Assembly (NCBI GenBank): GCA_017510875.1
Contig: JAFWLX010000195.1
Location: 1-6,527, forward strand
Length of the DNA stretch: 6,527 bases
Reading direction: 5' to 3'
DNA from: Atopobiaceae bacterium
Lineage (GTDB): Bacteria; Actinomycetota; Coriobacteriia; Coriobacteriales; Atopobiaceae
Position numbers and translations under genes: made by a program. Positions 1 through 4,846 of the stretch are shown here, piece after piece; within the stretch, counting starts at the first letter, position 1, and each line of letters begins with the position of its first letter. The notes under the pieces are model-generated. The model saw only the letters and a list, made by a program, of their open reading frames with translations. It was not told where the DNA came from and did not search any database.

Positions 1-21
1 TCATGAGGTCGGCGGCGACTA

Positions 22-378
22 TCATTCGGCGCGTCCCGTCTGCACGCCGAGCACGATGGTGGGCGCGCCCACGTCCACCTTCGTCTCGCGCCGGTCGGTC
101 TTCCGCCTGCGGTCGGCGGCCGGCTTCTGCATCCTGGAGACCGCGCCCACGGCGCAGTCCAGCCCGAGCGCCCGCAGCGCGCGGCAGAGGTGGAACCCCG
201 TCACGCCGGACTCGTAGACCGCCCTGGGCGCGTCGAACGAGAGCGCCCACTCGGCGACGGCGGCGGGGTCGTAGGGGAACGACGCGTGCGTCGCCTCCCC
301 GGTCATCGGGTCGAAGGCGCAGGCTGCGATGGACCGGGCGAGTACGTCGAGGCCGATCGATGTGGCATACTGGGTCAT
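22..378 (-). pseudogene. IS110-family transposase, 5' fragment (truncated)
   Basis: This encodes the N-terminal DEDD (RuvC-like) part of an IS110-family transposase/recombinase, which in intact form moves its element with the help of a bridge RNA. The frame gives only 118 residues, against roughly 300-450 in the family. Family-like features are the start MTQYATSIGLDV (Asp11), YESGVTGFHLCRAL (Glu56) and RRRKTDRR (Asp95). The next acid, normally Asp in KTDRxDA, is Glu98. From there the sequence (ETKVDVGAPTIVLG...) no longer resembles the family and ends at a TGA, so the break lies near base 87. The Tnp_20 C-terminal half with its catalytic serine is absent. The ATG at 376-378 is chosen because a GAGGGG ribosome binding site lies 6 nt upstream; the longer open frame to 558 has no family similarity. 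Almost certainly inactive; it could supply no function without an intact copy elsewhere. Confidence 0.85.
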
Positions 379-478
379 TGTGGGCCCCTCTCTTCGCATT
401 GTGGCGCGCGGCCACGGTTGGTGGTACGACCATTGTCGCCCGACCCACGGAGCTGCGACAGGTGAGGGGCTCACAATG
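376..478. repeat. 15-bp inverted repeat flanking the IS110/DUF3800 spacer
   Basis: The left arm at 376-390 (CATTGTGGGCCCCTC) and the right arm at 464-478 (GAGGGGCTCACAATG) are reverse complements at 14 of 15 positions, with 73 bp between them. Each arm ends in an ATG preceded by GAGGGG. The left one is the transposase start on the minus strand. The right one (476-478) is in frame with the DUF3800 gene but 36 bp upstream of its more likely start. It could be a duplicated 5' end of an element, a regulator site, or a relic of an element end. Confidence 0.6.
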
Positions 479-511
479 CTCAGCTCATATCGTCTGTATC
501 GGGGGAATGCG
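379..511 (-). other. Structured spacer upstream of IS110 tnp, candidate bridge-RNA remnant
   Basis: This non-coding stretch separates the divergent transposase and DUF3800 starts. It is rich in short hairpins: GTGGC/GCCAC at 401-405/411-415, TGGT/ACCA at 422-425/429-432, and TGTCGC/GCGACA at 434-439/455-460. In IS110-type elements (as opposed to the IS1111 group) the bridge RNA that pairs with target and donor DNA is encoded in the left end, directly upstream of the transposase. The position and hairpin density fit such a relic, but the guide loops and the true element end cannot be defined from one copy. It may instead simply be a divergent promoter region. Confidence 0.35.
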
Positions 512-1182
512 ATGCGGGAGCTCTCCATATTCGTCGACGAGGCGGGCCTGCAGGACATGTCGGACGGGTACTACCTCCTGACGCTGGTGTTGCACGACCA
601 GTCCGCGCCCATCGGCGAGCACATCGAGGAGTATGAGGGGCAGCTTCGCGCCGGAGGCCTCCCAACATCCCGTTCCACATGGTTTGCCTGCTCCACGGCC
701 ACGGGGACTACGACGGGCTTGACCCCCACGTGAGGAAGGCGCTGCTCTCGAGGTTCAACGCCTTCGTGCGGCGCCTCCCGATCGAGTACCACACCTTCTC
801 GTACAGCTCCTACGACGTGGCCGGGGTGGGGGAGCTCTCGGCACGCATGCGCCGGGACGTCGTCAACTTCGTGTACGAGCGCCTCGGGAGCTTCCAGTCG
901 TTCGGCCGCGTCGTCGTCTATTACGACGAGGGCCAGCAGGCGTTGACCAAGGCGCTGCACGAGACCTTCGACTTCATGCTGGGCGAGGGATCGCTGGGGT
1001 ACAGGAGGATTCGCTACCAGGCCAGGCGCCTGTCGCAGGTCGCGGACTACCTGAGCTCCGTCGAGCTTGCCGCCTTGCGCTACGCGGAGGGCACGGAGTC
1101 GAGCACGTACCGCAAGTTCTACGGCCTCAGGGGTGACCTCAGGAGGAACTACCTGAAGCAGGTTTGCAGGAAGCAGATCTGA
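512..1182 (+). pseudogene. DUF3800 domain protein, split by a -1 frameshift
   Basis: This is a DUF3800-family gene in two frames. The first part (512-664) reads MRELSIFVDEAG...YYLLTLVLHDQS...RAGGLP, with the typical N-terminal acidic FVDE(S/A)G motif. The second part, one frame over, runs NIPFHMVCLLHGHGDYDG...VVVYYDEGQ...RRLSQVADYLSSVELAAL...CRKQI to the TGA at 1180-1182. Restoring one base in CTCCCAAC (659-666) joins them into about 223 residues, a normal family length, so a one-base deletion in the short C run is the simplest explanation. The ATG at 512 has GGGGGA just upstream (501-506); an in-frame ATG at 476 would add 12 unrelated residues. DUF3800 proteins have no settled function; their acidic motifs have invited comparison with nucleases, but that is inference. 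The site does not look like a slippery frameshift heptamer. A sequencing error is possible. Confidence 0.8.
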
Positions 1183-1353
1183 GCGTCTCCGCACGCCATG
1201 CGGACTGACGATGGCCTCGTGTGGTTGACTGGCGCCTATCTATGAAAACCCCGTGGACGAGCAGCTTAGAGCAACTTAGAGCAAGTTGTTGCGGCGGCCC
1301 TGCCGCTCCTGTCTCGTGGTTTGCGGCAATATCGTTTCCGTCATGCAGGCAGG
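1183..1353. other. Intergenic stretch with small repeats and hairpins, no gene seen
   Basis: Nothing coding is convincing here. Just after the DUF3800 stop lies a TCCGCA/TGCGGA hairpin (1188-1193/1199-1204) without a T run. A perfect 10-bp tandem repeat, CTTAGAGCAA twice, occupies 1265-1284. It overlaps a CAACTT/AAGTTG hairpin (1272-1277/1283-1288) and is followed by GCGGC/GCCGC (1291-1295/1302-1306). These could be weak or Rho-assisted ends for the DUF3800 transcript, but none is a standard intrinsic terminator. Confidence 0.4.
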
Positions 1354-1382
1354 TTCGCAGTCGGAAGGATGAGTGCTACCAT
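1354..1382 (+). promoter_or_regulatory. Candidate promoter of the thiXYZ operon
   Basis: TTCGCA (1354-1359) and TACCAT (1377-1382) match the -35 and -10 consensus at four of six positions each, with a 17-bp spacer. Transcription would start near 1389, just before the TPP aptamer, which is the expected position for a riboswitch leader. Based on pattern only. Confidence 0.4.
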
Positions 1383-1390
1383 TACAACTC

Positions 1391-1479
1391 GATAGGGGAG
1401 CTGGCGCACGCCGGCTGAGAGGGCACTCATCGCGGTGCCGACCCTGACACCTGATCTGGGTAATGCCAGCGTAGGGACC
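1391..1479 (+). ncRNA. TPP riboswitch (THI element) aptamer
   Basis: The conserved core of the thiamine pyrophosphate riboswitch is plain: GGGGAGC (1395-1401), a short P3 stem (GGC/GCC around 1403-1412), GCTGAGA (1414-1420), ACCC (1441-1444), CTGATCTGG (1451-1459) and TAATGCCAGCGTAGGGA (1461-1477). GCTGAGA binds the pyrimidine ring, and the P4/P5 side holds the pyrophosphate. The region between GCTGAGA and ACCC has an extra GGCAC/GTGCC stem (1422-1426/1435-1439). It lies directly upstream of a transporter of the thiamine-precursor type and of an intrinsic terminator. Binding of TPP should therefore stop transcription of thiXYZ. Confidence 0.96.
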
Positions 1480-1492
1480 AGAGCAACAGACC

Positions 1493-1525
1493 AAGGTCCC
1501 AAGCAGAGGCATGGGGCCTTTTCTT
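1493..1525 (+). terminator. Intrinsic terminator of the TPP riboswitch (expression platform)
   Basis: AAGGTCCC (1493-1500) pairs with GGGGCCTT (1513-1520) over 8 bp with one G-U pair, a 12-nt loop, and a TTTTCTT tract at 1519-1525. The 5' arm GGTCCC (1495-1500) is also a perfect complement of GGGACC (1474-1479), the 3' edge of the aptamer, giving a mutually exclusive antiterminator. With TPP bound, the aptamer keeps GGGACC occupied and the terminator forms. The switch logic is inferred from pairing. Confidence 0.85.
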
Positions 1526-1560
1526 GTGCCTGCCCGAGCTGTCGTCTCGAAGGGAGTGCC

Positions 1561-2352
1561 ATGAGCGGTGCCGTTACAAGCCCTGATGCGCGCGCCTATG
1601 CCGTTCGACGCATCATGGTGCCCGTCTGCACGATGGCTGTGCTGCTTGTGGTGTGGGAGCTTGCCGTGCGCACGGGTATGGTTCCAAACTTCTTGCTGCC
1701 TAGTCCTACACAGGTGGTCGCGGCCCTTGTAGCCGATGCCTCCCTGCTTGCCCAGCACGCAGCGACGACGGTCATCGAGGCACTTCTTGGTTTGGGCATC
1801 GGTGTTGTCGTAGGCTTTGTGGTGGCCGTGCTCATGGATCGTTTTGAGACTGTCTATCTGGCCTTTGACCCGCTCATCACCATCTCGCAGACCATCCCTA
1901 CGGTGGCTATCGCTCCGTTGCTGGTGCTGTGGTTTGGTTACGGTCTTGCGCCTAAGGTTATCCTCATCGTGTTGACTACTTTTTTTCCGGTGGCGGTGTC
2001 TCTTGTGGGTGGATTCCGCTCGGTTGATCCCGACATGATCGATCTTCTGCGCACGATGGGTGCCTCGGACCTGCAGATATTTCGTGAGGTCAAGCTGCCC
2101 TCCGCTCTTGAGCATCTCTTTAGCGGTCTGCGCATCTCTGCGACCTATGCCATTGTGGGGGCCGTCATCAGCGAGTGGCTTGGTGGTTTCTCGGGTTTGG
2201 GCGTCTACATGACCCGTGTTCGCAAGTCCTTTGCCTATGATCGCATGTTCGCGGTCATTATCCTTATCTCTGCTCTGTCGCTTGCGCTCATGTTCCTAGT
2301 GGATTTGCTAGAGCGTCTATGTATGCCATGGAAACACACAGAAGGGAAGTAA
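1561..2352 (+). CDS. thiX: ThiX-like ABC transporter permease (thiamine pyrimidine precursor)
   Basis: This is a membrane permease of 263 residues, normal for the SsuC/TauC/ThiX class of binding-protein-dependent importers. Visible features are a first membrane span at about residues 18-36, the class motif FLLPSP (44-49), hydrophobic spans around 75-91 and 115-150, and the cytoplasmic EAA-type coupling loop LLRTMGASDLQIFREVKLP (162-180) that docks on the ATPase. With ThiY and ThiZ it should import formylaminopyrimidine or HMP for thiamine salvage. The substrate is inferred from the TPP riboswitch and the ThiY neighbour, because the permease alone resembles sulfonate and nitrate relatives. The ATG at 1561 follows AAGGGAG (1550-1556). 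A longer frame from 1435 would run through the aptamer and terminator and is rejected. The stop is 2 bp before thiY. Confidence 0.92.
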   Translation: MSGAVTSPDARAYAVRRIMVPVCTMAVLLVVWELAVRTGMVPNFLLPSPTQVVAALVADASLLAQHAATTVIEALLGLGIGVVVGFVVAVLMDRFETVYLAFDPLITISQTIPTVAIAPLLVLWFGYGLAPKVILIVLTTFFPVAVSLVGGFRSVDPDMIDLLRTMGASDLQIFREVKLPSALEHLFSGLRISATYAIVGAVISEWLGGFSGLGVYMTRVRKSFAYDRMFAVIILISALSLALMFLVDLLERLCMPWKHTEGK

Positions 2353-2354
2353 CT

Positions 2355-3371
2355 ATGTCCAAGAACCTTACCCGACGTTCGTTTGTTGCCGCACAAGCGG
2401 CTGTTGCCAGCATGGCACTTACTGCCTGCGGCGGAGCAAACACCTCTGCGGGAAGCAACGGGGGAGACCTCACCAAGCTTACATTCTGTCTTGACTACAC
2501 TCCCAATACCAACCATACGGGTATCTACGTGGCCCAGGCAAAGGGCTACTTTACCGATGAGGGACTTGAAGTAAGCATTGTCCAGCCCGCGGAGGACTCT
2601 GCCGAGGCCATGATTGGTACCGGTCAGGCGCAGCTAGGTGTGAGCTACCAGGACTATATGGCAGGCGCCTTTGATGGCGGCAACAAGGGTTTGGTAGCAG
2701 TGGCCGCTATAATCCAGCACAACACCAGCGGCATCATGAGCCCTCAGGAGTTGGGCGTCACCTCTCCCAAGCACATGGAGGGCTTGCGTTACGCCACCTG
2801 GGAGCTGCCCGTTGAGCAAGCTACCGTACGCCAGGTGGTCGAGAAGGACGGTGGTGACTACTCAAAGATCAAGTTAGTGCCCTATACCGTTGACGACGAG
2901 GTCAGTGGCTTCAAGGCGGGGCTCTTCGATACGGTGTGGGTCTTTGAGGGTTGGGCTGTGCAGAACGCCATCGTGCAGGACTACCCTGTTAACTACTTCA
3001 GCTTTATATCTATCGACGATGTGTTTGACTTCTATACGCCCGTCATTGCAGCCAACACCGACTATTGCGAGCAGAACCCCCAGGCCGTCAAGGCCTTCCT
3101 GCGTGCCGCCAAGAAGGGTTACGAGTTTGCCATCGCAAATCCCGACGAGGCTGCCGACATCTTGTGCGAGGCGGCACCCGAGCTTGATAGCGTGCTTGTG
3201 CACCAAAGTGCATCATTCTTAGCAGGGGAGTATCAGAGCGACGCCGCCAGCTGGGGACTCATTGAGGGTGAGCGTTGGTCGACCTTCTTCAAGTGGCTTA
3301 ACGACAACAACTTGGTGAAGAGCCCGCTCGACGTCAATGCGGGCTGGACCATGGAATACCTGGAGGCATAG
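2355..3371 (+). CDS. thiY: ThiY-like substrate-binding lipoprotein (NMT1/THI5-like)
   Basis: This is the extracellular binding protein of the importer, 338 residues. The N-terminus has a twin-arginine-like motif (TRRSFVAAQ, residues 6-14), a hydrophobic stretch and a lipobox LTAC with the acylated Cys at 25, then a Gly/Ser/Asn-rich linker. The mature part opens with LTFCLDYTPNTNHTGIYVA; TPNTNHTG (49-56) and the following KGYFTDEGLEV are hallmarks of the NMT1/THI5-like fold that binds pyrimidine precursors. VQPAEDSAEAMIGTGQAQ is also typical of ThiY. It lacks the Cys-rich motif of the fungal HMP synthase, so a binding role is preferred. The ATG at 2355 follows GAAGGGAAG (2341-2349); an in-frame ATG at 2319 lies inside thiX and is not needed. 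The stop TAG overlaps the thiZ start by one base. Confidence 0.94.
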   Translation: MSKNLTRRSFVAAQAAVASMALTACGGANTSAGSNGGDLTKLTFCLDYTPNTNHTGIYVAQAKGYFTDEGLEVSIVQPAEDSAEAMIGTGQAQLGVSYQDYMAGAFDGGNKGLVAVAAIIQHNTSGIMSPQELGVTSPKHMEGLRYATWELPVEQATVRQVVEKDGGDYSKIKLVPYTVDDEVSGFKAGLFDTVWVFEGWAVQNAIVQDYPVNYFSFISIDDVFDFYTPVIAANTDYCEQNPQAVKAFLRAAKKGYEFAIANPDEAADILCEAAPELDSVLVHQSASFLAGEYQSDAASWGLIEGERWSTFFKWLNDNNLVKSPLDVNAGWTMEYLEA

Positions 3372-4168
3372 TGACCGCTGCTTTGACAACAGACAAAGAG
3401 CGGGCTTTAGAGCTTGAAGCCGTGAATCTTACGCTTTCGTGGGATGGCGGGCAGGATGTGGTGGTGCGCGACATAAACCTGTCCGCCAATGCCGGCGAGG
3501 TTATCTGTCTGGTGGGAAGGTCGGGTTGCGGCAAGACCACCATCCTCCATGCCATCTCGGGCCTGCTGGTTCCACTTGAAGGCCACATACTGTTGTCGGG
3601 CGAGGACGTGACCGGTGTGCCAGGCAAAATCTCGTACATGTTGCAGAAAGACTTGCTCATTCCCTCAAAGCGCATCATAGACAACGTGAGCTTGCCTTTG
3701 GTGATTGGCGGCTTGTCCCGCAAGGAGGCACGCGAACAGGCCGCACCCTTCTTCGAGCGATTTGGCTTGGAGGGAACCGAGCAAAAATGGCCGTCTCAGC
3801 TCTCGGGCGGCATGCGACAGCGTGCCGCCTTCCTGCGCACCTACCTGATGGGAAACGAGGCGGTCCTGCTCGACGAGCCCTTCTCGGCGCTTGACGCCAT
3901 CACGCGTGTTGACATACGTGCCTGGTTCTGTCGTATGGTACGTGGCCTTCACTTGGCGTCGGTGGTCATCACACACGACGTTGATGAGGCGGTCTCGATG
4001 GCAGATCATGTGTATGTGCTGGTGGGTACCCCAAGAGCAGGGATACCCACCACCGTAGCCGGCGAGGTCGTGGTGCCAAGAAGTGCTCGCGAAGGCGTGG
4101 ACGATTTCTCGCTCACATCCGAGTATCTGGCCTGCAAGCGCAGGGTGGTAGAACTGCTTGGCGCCTGA
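3371..4168 (+). CDS. thiZ: ThiZ-like ABC transporter ATP-binding protein
   Basis: This is the cytoplasmic ATPase that powers the ThiXY importer, 265 residues. All ABC motifs are intact: Walker A GRSGCGKTT (49-57), Q-loop Gln92 in YMLQKDLLIP, signature LSGGMRQR (144-151), Walker B VLLDEP (165-170), D-loop SALD (172-175) and switch His202 in VITHD. The family is that of nitrate/sulfonate/taurine/thiamine-precursor ATPases. Translation starts at GTG 3371, which shares its G with the thiY stop (TAGTG) and has GGAGG at 3362-3366, so the two genes are probably translationally coupled. The substrate assignment rests on the operon and the TPP riboswitch. No ordinary terminator follows; the next structure is the long palindrome at 4238-4371. 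Confidence 0.93.
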   Translation: MTAALTTDKERALELEAVNLTLSWDGGQDVVVRDINLSANAGEVICLVGRSGCGKTTILHAISGLLVPLEGHILLSGEDVTGVPGKISYMLQKDLLIPSKRIIDNVSLPLVIGGLSRKEAREQAAPFFERFGLEGTEQKWPSQLSGGMRQRAAFLRTYLMGNEAVLLDEPFSALDAITRVDIRAWFCRMVRGLHLASVVITHDVDEAVSMADHVYVLVGTPRAGIPTTVAGEVVVPRSAREGVDDFSLTSEYLACKRRVVELLGA

Positions 4169-4237
4169 GTCTCCTGAACAGGGGCATCTCTTCGTCTGAT
4201 TCCTGTAGCCAGAGCAAAGATGATGGCATTCCGGACA

Positions 4238-4371
4238 ATATCAAAACATCCAGCTTTTCTGTCACGATTTGGTGACAAATTCACTGCTCAAAAGTTGTTG
4301 CGTCGAGGCAGTCGCTTTTGAGTGGCTAATTTGTCACCAAATCGTGACAGAAAAGCTGGATGTTTTGATAT
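4238..4371. repeat. 134-bp near-perfect palindrome, MITE-like element or giant RNA hairpin
   Basis: Arms 4238-4281 and 4328-4371 are perfect 44-bp reverse complements. After a 2-base mismatch, pairing resumes as C-G and two G-U pairs, then CTCAAAAG/CTTTTGAG (4287-4294/4315-4322), leaving a 20-nt loop (4295-4314). Each arm also holds its own smaller palindrome, TGTCAC-N6-GTGACA, at 4260-4277 and 4332-4349. It starts 69 bp after the thiZ stop. The outer ends are ATATC/GATAT; an ATAT or TA target duplication cannot be told apart from the repeat itself. It has no plausible gene inside and no T run after it. A miniature inverted-repeat transposable element is the best guess; an mRNA 3'-end hairpin is the alternative. 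Confidence 0.9.
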
Positions 4372-4491
4372 GGCGGTGGACGCCCCGTGAGGGTTCCATA
4401 CTCAAAGCCATGCGCCACTGTCTGGGCCTAATTTATCCATCCTGTTACGCCTGTGAGTGCGTCCGAGCCGTGCGCGTACACTGATATCAAC
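4372..4491 (+). promoter_or_regulatory. Upstream region and candidate promoter of dapAB
   Basis: This is about 120 bp of non-coding DNA between the palindrome and the lysine riboswitch. TACACT (4477-4482) is a plausible -10 hexamer that would start transcription near 4489, right at the aptamer. No good -35 is seen at 16-18 bp; GTGAGT at 4453-4458 is a weak option. Nothing else recognisable lies here. Confidence 0.3.
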
Positions 4492-4654
4492 GATAGAGGC
4501 GCGGAAACGATGAATCGCGGGTAAGCCGGCAGGCGTCAGAGCTCGCGAGGAGGCCTAATCCGCCGAACTCTGCGCGTGGGCACATGCGCAGGGTGGGCTT
4601 GCGGGGAACACCCGCAAGACTGTCTGTTGGTTGGTTGCCAACGGGTGCGCTATC
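4492..4654 (+). ncRNA. Lysine riboswitch (L-box) aptamer
   Basis: The layout and conserved bases match the lysine aptamer. P1 is GATAG/CTATC (4492-4496/4650-4654), followed at once by AGAGGCGCGG on the 5' side. The core GCCGAA is at 4562-4567. P3 is the hairpin CTGCGC/GCGCAG (4570-4575/4586-4591). P4 is CTTGCGGG/CCCGCAAG (4598-4605/4611-4618). The conserved GACTGTC (4618-4624) leads into P5, GTTGG/CCAAC (4626-4630/4638-4642), and the element closes with GGGTGCGCTATC. It sits upstream of dapA and dapB, as expected for feedback of lysine on its own pathway. The call is by eye; the P2 loop-E and kink-turn details were not modelled. Confidence 0.88.
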
Positions 4655-4770
4655 CTAACGCGAGCCATCGCAGCGGGTGCACCTCTGGTAGATGGCAGGT
4701 TGGGAGGCATCGTGGCGCACGAAAGCTTGCGTATCACAAAAGATGTGTTGGTGGGGCGTTTGAAGCCCAT

Positions 4771-4790
4771 GCGTCCATAGGGGCGCTTTT
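4771..4790 (+). terminator. Candidate terminator of the lysine riboswitch
   Basis: GCGTCC (4771-4776) pairs with GGGCGC (4781-4786) around an ATAG loop and is followed by TTTT (4787-4790). It lies 57-73 bases upstream of the dapA start, within the leader. The 5' arm can instead pair with GGGCGT (4754-4759), which would be an antiterminator. The stem is short and the T run is only four, so this is tentative. Control at the ribosome binding site AAAGGAG (4832-4838) is the other possibility. Confidence 0.45.
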
Positions 4791-4846
4791 CGCTATGCAA
4801 GAGTTTGATGACTGCAAGAGATCTTTGCGATAAAGGAGAAGGCAAC

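Noticed and set aside
3..581. 192-codon open frame on the plus strand over the IS110 fragment
   Set aside because: Extremely Arg/Pro/Ser-rich, typical of an antisense frame in GC-rich DNA; the minus strand carries recognisable transposase motifs.
655..670. Programmed -1 frameshift in the DUF3800 gene
   Set aside because: CTCCCAACA is not a slippery X-XXY-YYZ heptamer and no downstream stimulatory structure is evident; a one-base deletion is simpler.
571..1194. 207-codon open frame on the minus strand opposite DUF3800
   Set aside because: It is a shadow of the GC-rich DUF3800 gene, whose motifs are clear on the plus strand.
1435..1560. N-terminal extension of thiX from an ATG-type start at 1435
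   Set aside because: It would run through the TPP aptamer and terminator; ATG 1561 has a good ribosome binding site and the normal family N-terminus.
1276..2115. 279-codon open frame on the minus strand
   Set aside because: It is antisense to thiX and the riboswitch, shows low-complexity His/Arg/Lys-rich composition and no family motif.
4238..4371. Simple intrinsic terminator of thiXYZ
   Set aside because: There is no T run after the 3' arm (it continues GGCGGTGG), and the stem is far longer than a terminator needs.
4269..4484. 71-codon open frame starting in the palindrome
   Set aside because: It spans half of the inverted repeat and non-coding leader, with no ribosome binding site and no family resemblance.
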